A stretch of DNA of 64,000 bases from Bugulina stolonifera (Eukaryota > Bryozoa > Gymnolaemata > Cheilostomatida > Bugulidae): NCBI GenBank assembly GCA_935421135.1, contig OW285188.1:15353233-15417232 (forward strand), read 5' to 3'. Shown here piece by piece: positions 1 through 11,708 of this stretch. The notes below the pieces were generated by a model that was not told the DNA's origin, made no database searches, and was given only the letters and a program-made list of their open reading frames with translations. How positions within the stretch are numbered: position 1 is the first letter of the stretch; each line of letters starts with the position of its first letter. Made by a program: the position numbers and the translations under genes.

Positions 1-1259
1 CTAATGTCAGTGCAGTTGAGATAAGTTTCTTAGTTAAAAGATGAAAAACTGGAAAAATTGGTTAAACTGAAGTCTATGTGGACTACAATATGGATAAACT
101 AGTGTTATAATAATTAGTAGCCAGAATAGGCAATACCCATGTGATACATGAATGTTCAGTGTCAGCAAGATAGAATATGGCAACATGTGGTGATACAAAG
201 AGATCAGTTGCATTTGAGATATTTTACCATGACAGATTTTCCTTTTTTTTCAGTATTCACGGCAAATCTGGTTGACCCCAAGAGCATCAATGAGGCACTA
301 GAATTCTTCCACTCAGATGATTCAATGAGGTACATGGGCAACCACAGGCCACTTTTGCTCTCTCAATGCATGTCCTTGGGGAAACTGTTGATTATATACT
401 TGACAATTTGTATCATTTTTATAATAATTATGTATGACAGTAAGTTTGCCATTTGTACACAGTAGAATCAACAAGGTGCTTGGAGTGTAAACACACAGAA
501 AGTTGAGTTATTACTAAAAATTAGTTTTCTTGATGATACAAGCCGTAAATGGCCATTACGAGCAATAAGAAAACTCCTGCTTGTACATACAGTACACTGA
601 TATACATAGAGGATACTGAAATTCTAGATGCCCCTTATGTATTCAATTGTATAGCTGGATACGCTGTAGCCATCTGGCTGCTGGTAGCTGTAGTGATGGA
701 ATAATTCCAGTAATGCCAACTGGATCGTAGAGATATGTTACAGCAAAAGTCGACTCAAAAACATTCACAATCCCAATGGTGAGCTCTGGATGGTATACAT
801 ACAGCTTCACCTACCCAACACTGATTTTACCAAAAACTGGTAAAATTTGAAATTTTAACTTTTTAACCTTTACATATGCTTTAGAAAGTGTAGATTTTAA
901 AAGTAAAGGTATATTTTGTATTCAACTATAAAGATGCCAAATTTGCTGCTTTGGGGGTGGTAGTCAAGAAAAAAACAGCAAGGTTTTACTCCAACTGAGA
1001 GTTTTCCTTTACAACAAAGTGCATCTGATAATAAACTAGCAGCCTTTGCTACTACATCTGCTACAGATCAGAGCAGTTATGGGAATGCAAATTATGCTAC
1101 GGTTCAGATTCAGAGTATCAGGACATTGTTATCTAATACATTATGTACTCAATGTAAATGCCCTTCTCTGTCTCCCCAGATGATCCTATTGAAAAGCAAG
1201 GCATGTATATGAAATTTATAATCTTTTGCTCTGCATGAGATTATAGCTTTCCCTTTGAA
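1..1259. other. Non-coding or unassigned left edge
   Basis: No gene could be supported here. A 105-codon open frame at 148-465 contains a short stretch (about residues 40-65, with DPKSINEAL) that loosely resembles the start of a Ty1/copia reverse transcriptase domain. The resemblance is too short and no adjacent motif follows. The rest is AT-rich with no repeat structure that I can define. Confidence 0.35.
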
Positions 1260-1267
1260 ACTCACAT

Positions 1268-2221
1268 CATGGGGTAGGAGTAGTTATAGAAATAGAAACA
1301 GGTTTGGTTTTAGATTTCGAAGTACTTAGCAACCAGTCTGGTGTGCAGTGGATGATAGAGCACCTAGAAAGTGCTAAGTGTGAGAAGAACTTTGAAGGTA
1401 ACAGTGCGGCAATGGAGGCTGAAGCTGCCACCAGGATTTGGAAACGATCTGTCGATCTGCACAATATGAGGTATGTAACCATACTTAGTGATGGATATTC
1501 CAAAGCATTTCTAGCTGTGATTGAGACTTGTAACTACAGGTCGGCAAAGAGGAATGTACAAATCACGCAAGTGAATGTACAATGGACTGGTGAGTTTGAA
1601 GAAAAGACAAAGGTAGTAACAGGATTCATGGTAACGGTAAATTGACAGATATTATGTTGAGACAGTTGCAAAGCTATTATGGCAATGCAATTAGGAAACA
1701 TTCTGGTTTAACCGAACAACTTGAGGTACCATAGCATGAGCTCTGATGCCATGCCACAGCACGATTTTTGCCCTACAGTAGTAGACACCTGGTGCAAGTA
1801 CAACCAGCTAGCACTAGGATGAATTGATTCTTTACCACCACAACCAACACCTAAGCGACCAGTCTGGATTGGAGAAATTTTGTTGCCACTGTTCACCCGT
1901 TTGTCTCAAGCCATCTCTTCTCAACGACAGTTTTAATCAACTAATATGGCAAGGTTGTCCTAAAGTCTATCGGTCTGGCCATCAATCCATCTACATAGCA
2001 GTTTCTCTTGCTTGCCTCAAATTCAGCCAAGGTGCTGCTGGTGTTTGCAATCTTGTTTCAGGTGACTGGTCTGTCGAGCAAGAGAGAGCAGCCAAGACGT
2101 TAGATGCAAGGAGAGCAAGGAAGTGTTCAACAATTGCTATAGCAAACCAGATCAAAAAGAGGTACCAGAAGAAAGATAGAAAGAGAACAGCTGCGAACGA
2201 TTACATACCTGGAGGGTTTTA
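1268..2221 (+). pseudogene. Degenerate Mutator-like transposase, copy 1 (5'-truncated)
   Basis: This is a remnant of a Mutator-like transposase of the kind widespread in invertebrate genomes. Three pieces can be read: 1268-1540 (GVGVVIEIETGLVLDFEVLS, then CEKNFEGNSAAMEAEAA and MRYVTILSDG), a damaged stretch around 1560-1800, and a C-terminal piece at about 1925-2221 (NQLIWQGCPK, LACLKFSQGA, KKRYQKKDRK, ending GGF). The same blocks occur in the same order in copy 2 at 11709-12980. The part holding the FDGTW motif is absent: sequence upstream of about 1268 no longer matches copy 2. Frameshifts and stops separate the pieces, so no functional protein is expected. The family call rests on block order and wording and is firm; the exact breakpoints are approximate. 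Confidence 0.75.
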
Positions 2222-3040
2222 ATTGTGTAAGTATTAAATTAACTATTGTGGGAAAAGCATTTATTTCAATGTCAAAATTCGTGATTTTGTTACTAGTTTT
2301 GAAAAACCTGTAATAGGCATATTTATTGTTCAAACTACAACTTTTGTTTTAGGACTGTAGATGGCTCAGCATGTTAGCACCAGGTCCAACAAAGAATGGT
2401 TATTGAGTAAAGCCAGCATAGAACTTCTAATACACCTAAAGTGCATTTTAGTATCAGAATTTTATTTTCAACTACAATTTCCTGCTATTTGATTTCTTCA
2501 CTTTCTTCAAACTTGTAGCGCATGTATCTTCAATTCTATTGCACCTAGATTCTTGAAATTTTTACCACATGTTTATTACAGACTCTTAAATACAATGATA
2601 GAACAGATTTTTCCTAAACATAATATATTTTAAAATAGGGTATTCAGAATAAAATACACTTTGCAAAATCAAACCTCATATAAGCTTGTGTGTTGTGTCA
2701 TCATAGAGTGGTAAATCAAAAAAGTAGTGCCCACATAGCATTTTTTAAGTTGTAGTGCTGTGGCTAATAGTATTGTTTTAGCATTATATTATTGGGTGTG
2801 TCCTGAACATGTGCTGTTCTTTGGGTCAAAGGAAGGGCTGGTATGGTTTCTGACTAAAAATTTAATAAAGCTAGAAAAAACTGAGCTCAGATTTGAACTC
2901 TACACCTAAAATAACCCCTAAAAAACATGTTTTTGTTGAAGTATAGGGGGTACATAAGTATATTTACTATTTTGGCCAAGTCGTCCCTTGAACTGTATAA
3001 TTTCAATAATTGACAAAGACCTGCCAATTAAATAGACTAC
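2222..3040 (+). repeat. Non-coding 3' tail of Mutator-like copy 1
   Basis: No gene is seen. The stretch 2671-2715 (AACCTCATATAAGCTTGT followed by TGTTGTG and CATCATAG) recurs with few differences at about 14089-14132, downstream of the second transposase copy. The segment at about 2530-2580 also resembles 13985-14040. These shared tails show that both copies belong to one repeat family whose 3' non-coding part extends well past the stop codon. In copy 2 the distance from stop to shared tail is about 660 bases longer. Confidence 0.5.
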
Positions 3041-3041
3041 T

Positions 3042-3948
3042 AGCCATCAGATGCATTTCCTCCGGAGCACGACAACAACAGACAACTAAAATAAAGAACC
3101 CAGTTTGGAGGTCAATCCTATACAAACAGAAGAGAGCGTTCTCCCACCTGCCTGTCCGCGCCCTGCTGACCCTGATCGGTTGGCAGAGGACTGGAGCGTG
3201 CTGTCTGAATGGGCCAAGATTGAAAGCCAACATCTGGAGCGAGGGTTGAGAGAAGACCCCCAGGTTATTGTCGATAAGTTGCACACGGTGCTGTTCTTGG
3301 ACAAGCGCCGTTGTGGCAAGGGTTTGCAGCCATTGAAGGTCGGTCGATCTTGGATGGTAAAAAAAGGCGGGAATACGCCTTGGTTCAGCGCCTGTTTAAG
3401 GGTAACTTTAACAGGGCTGCCAGAATGGTGATCGACAATTCCTAGAAGGATGGGAATGGTACCATCCGGCTTGATGATGTACTTCCTTATTGGAAGGGCC
3501 TATTTCAGACGGAAAACGTTGTGGATGAGTCGGTGTGCCCACCGGCTCTCACTGAGCTTGAGGAGCTTCAAACCGCTATCTCCGAAGAGGAGGTAAGCGC
3601 AGCCTTCAAAGGTGTCCAGGGTTCTCCGGGGCCTGATGGATGGAACTGGAAGGATATAAAGGCAATAACACCAGCCCGGTTGGCTAAGTACTTCACGTTC
3701 TGTCTGACCGCCAGAGTGGTTCCCAGTGCTCTTAAGCGTGGGAGAACCACCCTGATCCCCAAGGAAAAGGGGACACAAGATCCTTCCAAGTTCCGATCCA
3801 TCACGGTACCGGGGTGCCTAGTTCGCCTGTTCCATCGCATACTCGCGAGGCGGTTTGAAAGATCTATACCCCTCGCCGATATGCAACGCGGTTTTAGACG
3901 AGGAGATGGATTGGGCATGAACGTTTCCCTTCTTCAAGCCATCGTTAA
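3042..3948 (+). pseudogene. R2-like non-LTR retrotransposon, 5' part of reverse transcriptase domain
   Basis: The frame in 3521-3944 encodes reverse transcriptase fingers and palm: GSPGPDGWNWKDI, then TLIPKEKGTQDPSKFRSITV, VRLFHRILARRFE, and QRGFRRGDG. This order (PGPDG, PK..., FRPI-like, QRGF) is typical of the R2 clade of non-LTR retrotransposons. Upstream, about 3105-3470 gives the linker before the RT in shifting frames, for example KRREYALVQRLFKGN and NRAARMVID, followed by a stop at 3442-3444. At least one frameshift and that stop show it is dead. The domain breaks off after LLQAIVK at the TTAA of 3945-3948 and resumes at 6361. Base composition is visibly more GC-rich than the surroundings, as expected for a recent insert from a different sequence class. 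Confidence 0.8.
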
Positions 3949-6356
3949 AGCGTTTGAGAACTGAACAAGTGCTGTATATCAACAGAAAGCTAAAAATCAG
4001 GCAAATTTGCTCAAATGTTGGAGTTGTCAATCCAGTAAAATGCATTTTCACAGTTGAAACTAAAATAATACATATATTAATTTTGTAACTAGAAGTTATG
4101 CCCACAACAAAACTCAAAACTTTGTTGCAAAAATAGGGGTATTACAGTAATCGATGATGAACCCATTAATCAAAATTCTGTCATCCTATGTTGAATGACC
4201 TATGAACTTTGAATACAGCATAGGCTACAAACACTAATTAGCCCAAGTAGAATAGATATGATATGCCCTACCACTGTCTCCTCTTACTACTGCATGCCAT
4301 AGCCATACTCAATGGCTCTGCTACATGCTATGCTGAAGTATAGCGACTAGACAGACTACAATGCAGTACATGTACATGTAGAATGACAACTGTATGCACT
4401 ATCACTGCATTTCCAGTCACTGCAAGTTATTAATATTATGGGCAAAACCTACCCCTACACAGTGTCCTGTTGTTGCATATTTATACAATGCACAAATGTG
4501 CTTACTGTAACAGTCTTACATGTGCATAGCTCACCGTTTGTGACTCTAATAATCCATTACCAATATCAGGTGGCACATGTAGGCACTGTCTATATTTCTA
4601 TGTACATATACATGTAAATGTACATTGAATTTATGTCATAGGAAACGATAATTATTCTATTTTACAGAACAATATATTGTCGCATCTTATATACATATAT
4701 ATGGAGTCTTCCCAGTTCTTTGGACTGGCCAAGGTTGCAAGTAGAGAATGCCAGATGCCCCTCTCCCTAGGTCGAAAGCCAGATATATCGTATTTTACAT
4801 TGTATAAATAATGTGATATACTTGCACATGCAGTAAACACTAAAGTGTTCTATAGCCTGATGGCTGTTAACTGTGCCGTTAGGTGCAGTAGTAGAGGAAT
4901 TTTTATAGCATTAGATCCTTGTTTGTTGTTGGGTGGTCAGCCCATAGCCTAGGCCACAGCTTTAGTTCACAAACAGTGTAAGAGGGAACACAGGTCCTAT
5001 TATTGTGACTACTGACTGTACTACACATTGATAGATGTAACTATGTAGGCATTATGAAGTCAAAGATTACAACAGTGTGGTGTGGATGAATTTCAATTTG
5101 TATAACCCCATGTGCTTTAGGATAAAGGGATATTTCGAAAAAAGCAGTCCGAAACAGGACGTTTCACAACCGGTCAGTTCGAAACAGGACAGTTCAAAAC
5201 TGTGTAGGTTACATTAAGAGGAACGTATTCACAGATAATTAATTTTAACTAATCAAGTAAAGAATAATATTAAAAATAAAAATGAATTGAAATCTGGTGT
5301 TTGGGGTTAGAGGTTTTGAATTGTCCAGTTTCGAAATGTCCTGTTTCGAACAGTCGCAAATTCATGCTTTAGATAGGTGTCCCCCCCCCCCCCACTTGAA
5401 CCCAAACACTAGTAAGAATTGCTATACATTTGTATTCTGAACATGTACATGTATATTGTGTCAAGTGTCAAAAGTAATTTACATTGTAGTATGCTACTGC
5501 AGTCTAATTTCATTCAAGTTTTCTTTCATATTGCCCAATGCACGAAAATTAATACTGATGACTACTCAAGTTTGACTTGGGTGTTTTAGATAATAATTGT
5601 CTAAATCCTCTTCCCTATGGTCAATACCCTACTTGATGAATTAGTGTTATCATGATGGTAGGCTGGTAGTTTGAGCTGCCAGTCACCATATTTATATAAT
5701 GGATTACTATTGTATTCCTTTGGCTTGTATGCCTATGGAAAACTCTGGCTATACCAAGATCATACACACAGACCACAGTGATGTGCCAATAAGGGATACA
5801 GTGGTGGTTGAAATAAAAGTTTGCATGTGACTGCTTGTAACAAGTTCACATCCTCACACAAATCTTGTATGGCTGATGAATTCCAAGTCGTCACTAACTA
5901 ATATATGTAACAATAAATAGCCAGTCTCAAAGCACAGAGTGATTAGAATAGGCATGTAGAGCATAGCAAATACATATAAATCACTGTGACAGTGATGATT
6001 GATGACCACCTACACCTTTACATTGTAGTATAGTTAGTAGGCCTTGTCAGCATAAGTATGCTATGCCTCACTATTGAAATTCTAAGGCGGCTAAAGTAAT
6101 TAGTCAAACCCTTTCCCCATAGTGATTTTACGCAACAATATCAGCTTACAGTAATGCCTCTATAACAGGCCTGGTTTTCACCTAGGGTCTAAAAATGTGG
6201 TAGAGGCAACAAATCCCTAGAGACCTTTGGAGACCCTTGGCACCCCCAACTCCTTAACTAAAGGCTCATTTGGAATGACAACTCCATAATTTCATTGAAA
6301 AATGCTGTTTTTGAGCATTTCAATGATGTATAACACTTATTCAGTTCTCAAACACT
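3949..6356. mobile_element. 2.4-kb TTAA-flanked DNA transposon, non-autonomous, inserted in the R2-like element
   Basis: The element starts after TTAA at 3945-3948 and ends before TTAA at 6357-6360. The first 33 bases and the reverse complement of the last 33 match at 28 positions, all five differences being transitions; both begin AG, then C or T, then GTTTGAGAACTGAA. A second shared block (GGAGTTGTC followed by ATCCA or ATTCCA) lies about 70 bases in from each end. Removing the insert plus one TTAA rejoins the host reverse transcriptase in frame (...AIVK | ERADPKK...). A TTAA target is characteristic of piggyBac-type transposition, but the usual CCY terminal bases are absent, so the superfamily is not settled. 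No transposase frame is visible inside. Confidence 0.8.
5121..5360. repeat. Inverted repeat with TTCGAAACAGGAC motif, inside the TTAA element
   Basis: The motif GAAACAGGAC appears twice on the plus strand near 5150-5200 and in inverse orientation near 5318-5352 (GTCCAGTTTCGAA, GTCCTGTTTCGAAC). The pair surrounds an AT-rich centre of about 100 bases, giving a foldback of roughly 240 bases. It is probably a smaller element or the structural core of the host transposon. A 13-C run follows at about 5381. Confidence 0.5.
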
Positions 6357-6360
6357 TTAA

Positions 6361-6514
6361 AGAGAGGGCGGATCCAAAGAAACCTTCTCCGCTGGCGATG
6401 TGCTTTGTGGATGTAAAAGAGGCCTTCAACTCAGTAAGTCACAGCTCCATCATAAAGGCCTTGAGCAGAGCCGGTGTTCCTGCCAGCCTCGTCGAGAACA
6501 TCTCTGATCCGTAA
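6361..6514 (+). pseudogene. R2-like reverse transcriptase, continuation after the insert
   Basis: The frame restarts with ERADPKKPSPLAM and then FVDVKEAFNSVSHSSIIKAL, the reverse transcriptase motif A region with its catalytic-type aspartate in F-V-D-V-K. It continues as SRAGVPASLVENISD and then stops at about 6512. It joins the piece ending at 3948 exactly, in frame. The rest of the palm, the thumb and the endonuclease are missing, so the element was truncated or interrupted again near 6515. It cannot be functional. Confidence 0.8.
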
Positions 6515-7439
6515 TTAAAAATGAGCTAGCACCTATCGAACTTATTTGTGTCACCATTGCTAGGACAATGGGAACAAGCAAGGTGTTCCACCGAAGATTT
6601 CATGCTACCGCTGAAAAATGTACAAATTCACTATAACTTAAAAGGAACGGGGTTTTGCAATGCTGCATAATGCAGGCTAGGCCTACATTTGATAACGTTG
6701 TTCACCAAAATAATTGCTGCGATACAAGCTCAATGCCTGTTAATATTCTTGCAAAAATGTGTATTAACTCATTCAGTACCAGCGTCGGATATATCCGACA
6801 CAAGAATTATACTCCAAATTTTTGCAACCACCTTTACATTAAGAAGCAAATTACTAAACCTACTAATCCTTCAAGCTTTGGGATTGATTATAAATAATCC
6901 AATAAGCCCCAGAACTAGAGTAGCTGCAGGAAATAGCTACTAATATGCCTGCATGCTAGTCCTAAGCTGAAATATCAGGGTGGCCAGCAGCTCAGCAGCA
7001 GGAATTCTATAATTTAGTGGTTCAGCTTCATAGACTTCATACTTCATGCCACTGAGCAGTATTTGAGTGTAGAATATGTGGTGGGAGAGTTTCAGCAGTC
7101 AGATCTTTTGAAAAATACTAAACCTTCATCAAAATACTGATATGTAGGCAGAAGTGGGAGTTTCATGATATTTTACTATTTTTCAACAATAGCAATTGTG
7201 TTGCTATATATGCTCTGCATCACCCTCTATATCTGTTATGCTATTAGAGCTATCAATATGAAACAGACCAATTTTTTAGAACAAGACTAGCTGATTCCAG
7301 ATCTATAATCAAATTTAATGTAGCCTAAGCAGTTAAGATAGAGTAGGCCCATAAATATACCTCGTTTTCCAATACTTAGCCGGTACTGAATGAGTTAAAA
7401 AGTGACCATGTATTATAAACCAATATAATTACAATGTTG
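6515..7439. other. Unassigned spacer between R2-like remnant and tandem array
   Basis: Two overlapping open frames near 6655-6943 are AT-rich and resemble nothing I recognise. No splice-supported exon, RNA gene or clear repeat was found. Confidence 0.4.
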
Positions 7440-7786
7440 TTATGTCGACAACTGGTAACAGCATTGTTTGGTGTGGCAAAACTAACAATGGCAAATCACT
7501 CGTACCCTTTTATTGCTTGAAAATTTCAATCAGCAAATCAGAATACAACAATCTATAGCCCAGAAAAACGTAATTTAGCTGCCCGGAGTATTCCTTGAGA
7601 AACAACAAATTAGGAAATCTACAAACTTCATTACTGTGGAAATCAAAGTACCTCATTACTGTGGAAATCAACAAAAACGAGGAAACTCCAAAAATATCAA
7701 GCTATCATAAAGCCAGAAAAACGCTCGAATAAATCTATGTCCATTTGATATCTGTCATTTTACACTATCTGCTATTATCTTACACT
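7440..7786 (+). repeat. Diverged partial unit at the head of the 733-bp array
   Basis: The sequence from 7447 (ACAACTGGTAACAG, then a TTGTTTGGTGTGG variant, then CAGCAAATCAGAATACAAC near 7531-7560) matches the middle of the units that follow but is shorter and more diverged. It reads as an older, partly deleted copy at the edge of the array. Confidence 0.6.
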
Positions 7787-10720
7787 AAATTATCATTGGA
7801 GGAGATTGTAAACTACATGTAGATGACAATCCAATGCCACACATCTCTAAACTATGTTATCACCACAACTGGTAACAGTATTGTTTTGTGTGGTACAACA
7901 ACGGTCTAGCTTTCATTTTTTTATCAATTACCAATATGCCAATCAGCAAATCAGAATACAACAATCTATAGGCCAGCAAAGTATTCCGTCATAGGCAACA
8001 AAAAAGGAAATCGAAAAACTATTCGCGCAGTGCGAAACTTCACAAAAAAATCAACCTGTCACAAACCCAAAAAACAGAAACCATGCCCATGTGATTTCTT
8101 TTATTTGTTCCATCATAACGCTTTATTGGAGCAGATTGTAACAAGTGTAGATGACCACAAGGCCACTAGCTACAATACCAATCATCTTAAAACTATTGCT
8201 TTAAGGAAACTGAAATAGAATCCCAACTAGAGTAGCCAAGTTTACATTATATAGTATTTGTAGAATAATCCCTGTGTTCTTCTGTGTGTATGCAGTTTGT
8301 TTAGATAATCAGGGCATGTTTAATTTCAACAGCTGGAAAAAACTCCACAAGTCTACTGATAAAATTGCAGCCATCAGATGCATTTCCACCGGAGGATGAA
8401 AACACAGACAATTGGATCAACACAACTAGATTAGGTAACAAAGAATAAGTGAAGTATTGAAAAACTTAAAATTCTAGAACAGCATAAAATATTCTGTGAT
8501 TTTACAGTCATATCGGTACATCAAATTATCATTGGAGCAAATTGTAAACTACATGTAGATGACAATCCAATGCCACACATCTCCAAACTATGTTATCACC
8601 ACAACTGGTAACAGTATTGTTTCGTGTGGTACAACAATGGTCTAACTTTCATTTTTTCATCGATCAACATTGCCAATCAGCAAATCAGAATACAACAATC
8701 TATAGCCCAGCAAAGTATTCCGTCATGAGCAACAAAAAAGGAAATCAAAAAACTATTCGCGCAGTGCGGAACTTCGCAAAAAAATCAACCTGTCACAAAC
8801 CCAAAAACAGAAACCATGCGCATATGATTTCTTTTATTTGTTCCATCATTGCGCTTTATTGGAGCAGATTGAAACAAGTGTAGATGACCACAAGGCCACT
8901 AGCTACCATACCAATCATCTTAAAACTATTGCTTTAAGGAAACTGAAAACGAATCCCAACTAGAGTAGCCAAGTTTACATATAGTATTTGTAGAATAATC
9001 CTTGTGTTCTTCTATGTGTGTATGCAGTTTGTTTAGATAATCAGGTCATGTTTAATTTCAACAGCTGGCAAAAACTCCACAAGTCTACTGATAAAATTGC
9101 AGCCATCAGATGCATTTCCACCGGAGCATGAAAACACAGACAATTGGATCAACACAACTAGATTAGGCAACAAAGAATAAGTGAAGTATTGAAAAACTTA
9201 AAATTCTAGAACAGCATAAAATATTCTGTGATTTTACAGTCATATCGGTACACTAAATTATCATTGGAGCAAAATGTAAACTACATGTAGATGACAATCC
9301 AATGCCACACATCTCTAAACTATGTTATCGCCGCAACTGGTAACAGTATTGTTTCGTGTGGTACAACAATGGTCTAGCTTTCATTTTTTCATCGATCAAC
9401 ATTGCCAATCAGCAAATCAGAATACAACAATCTATAGCCCAGCAAAGTATTCCGTCATGAGCAACAAAAAAGGAAATCAAAAAACTATTCGCGCAGTGCG
9501 GAACTTCGCAAAAAAAATCAACCTGTCACAAACCCAAAAAACAGAAACCATGCCCATATGATTTCTTTTATTTGTTCCATCATTGCGCTTTATTGGAGCA
9601 GATTGAAACAAGTGTAGATGACCACAAGGCCACTAGCTACCATACCAATCATCTTAAAACTATTGCTTTAAGGAAACTGAAATAGAATCCCAACTAGAGT
9701 AGCCAAGTTTACATATAGTATTTGTAGAATAATCCTTGTGTTCTTCTATGTGTGTATACAGTTTGTTTAGATAATCAGGTCATGTTTAATTTCAACAGCT
9801 GGCAAAAACTCCACAAGTCTACTGATAAAATTGCAGCCATCAGATGCATTTCCACCGGAGCATGAAAACACAGACAATTGGATCAACACAACTAGATTAG
9901 GCAACAAAGAATAAGTGAAGTGTTGAATAATTTAAATTCTAGAACAGCATAAAATATTCTGTCATTTTACACTGTCATATCGGTAAACTAAATTATCATT
10001 GGAGCAGATTGTAAACTGCATGTAGATGACAATCCAATGCCACACATCTCTAAACTATGTCATCACCACAACTGGTAACAGTATTGTTTCGTGTGGTACA
10101 ACAATGGTCTAACTTTCATTTTTTCATCAATCAACATTGCCAATCAGCAAATCAGAATACAACAATCTATAGCCCAGCAAAGTATTCCGTCATGAGCAAC
10201 AAAAAAGGAAATCGAAAAACTATTCGCGCAGTGCAGAACTTCGCAAAAAAAATCAACCTGTCACAAACCCAAAAAACAGAAACCATGCCCATATGATTTC
10301 TTTTATTTGTTCCATCATTGCGCTTTATTGGAGCAGATTGTAACAAGTGTAGATGACCACAAGGCCACTAGCTACCATACCAATAATCTTAAAACTATCG
10401 CTTTACGGAAACTGAAATAGAATCCCAACTAGAATAGCCAAGTTTACATATAGTATTTGTAGAATAACCCTTGTGTTCTTCTATGTGTGTATGCAGTCTG
10501 TTTAGATAATCAGGTCATGTTTAATTTCAACAGCTGGCAAAAACTCCACAAGTCCACTGATAAAATTGCAGCCATCAGATGCATTTCCACCGGAGCATGA
10601 AAACACAGACAATTGAACCAAGACAACTAGATTAGGCAATAAAGAATAAGTGAAGTGTTGAATAACTGAAAATTCTAGAACAGCATAAAATCTTCTCTAA
10701 ATTTTGCAGTATTGTTGAAG
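7787..10720 (+). repeat. Tandem array of about 733-bp units, four copies
   Basis: Four head-to-tail units start near 7787, 8523, 9255 and 9989, each beginning AAATTATCATTGGAG. Landmarks such as AACTCCACAAGTC recur at 8341, 9073, 9807 and 10542, giving periods of 732, 734 and 735. Units 2-4 are nearly identical; unit 1 is more diverged. An open frame of 79-97 codons starting with ATG at 8590, 9322 and 10057 is kept in three units but ends differently in one, and it matches no family I know, so it is probably a by-product of similarity between units. A 45-base block at the end of each unit (from about 8372: AGCCATCAGATGCATTTCC...) recurs at 3042-3086, at the head of the R2-like element. Confidence 0.9.
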
Positions 10721-11640
10721 AACCCAACTTCTACAGGTCCATTTAGTCTTGTTTGCAATGGTACAAAACATGTAGCTTTGACAGAACCTATTATTTCAAA
10801 GTGGTAAGAGAGCACTTTTTGCTTTAATCGTTTTTTTTGTTTTACTCGCATTTGATGAGATTATCAGCAGCCAACTTTTCTCTAACGTAGCAGTTGTCTC
10901 AACTCATAACTACACCCATAAGACTAACATTGTAACTACCTCAACTATTTTTTAGCTTATAAACGCTTTTTTATTTTGTAAATATAAAACTTGCATCTCA
11001 CTTTCAATTGAATACTCAACTTCTTTGAATGTTAATTCCTTAAAAGTAATATGGTGTGGGTTCGCAAAGAGCTCCGAGCAGTGTTTTTATGTCCTTATAA
11101 ATATATCCATATGAGCAGATTCAGAGTCTCATTCAGTTTATTGTATGTACAAAGTAATATTAATAATTCAAAGACTAACCAAATGATAATTAAACAAAAT
11201 AGTAAACCGAATCAAATTAATAGCAATATCCTTATATAAATTGTAATTCAGAAATTGAATAAACATAGAATGGAATAATCAATCGAATGAAATAATTGAG
11301 TAATAGAACGAAATGGATAATTGAATGAATCCAATTCTGGACAAGACAATATAGATATCATACAGAATTTTACGATGTCATTGGGAGCTCAGTTGAATTT
11401 TAGTGGTTAGCTAAAGAAAGGACACTGCACATTTGTACATCATATAATGTTATCTAGTCCATATCGGTTATATTATATTATAGTTAATGGCTGTCGATTG
11501 ATTTGTCATTCATGGTTGACCACGTTATAAGTTTGTCATACAGTGCAAAATGCTGAACATGCAACATAGTCAATGTTCACTGGTATGTCAGTGAATGAGA
11601 GTCATAAGGTGAAAAATGGTTTTGCTGAATGATCTGACTG
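10721..11640. other. Unassigned AT-rich spacer
   Basis: No gene was found. The open frame at 11051-11239 is AT-rich and unrecognised. The interval 11150-11340 is rich in AATTGAAT-like strings. Part of it may be the 5' non-coding portion of Mutator-like copy 2, but I could not align it to copy 1. Confidence 0.35.
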
Positions 11641-11708
11641 TGGTTATTGTATGGATGTTGAGAATGAACTGAAAGCTGAGCAGAGGTCATTGACCAAACT
11701 TACTGTAC

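Noticed and set aside
148..465. 105-codon frame with a copia-like DPKSINEAL stretch
   Set aside because: The resemblance covers about 25 residues and no further polyprotein motif follows.
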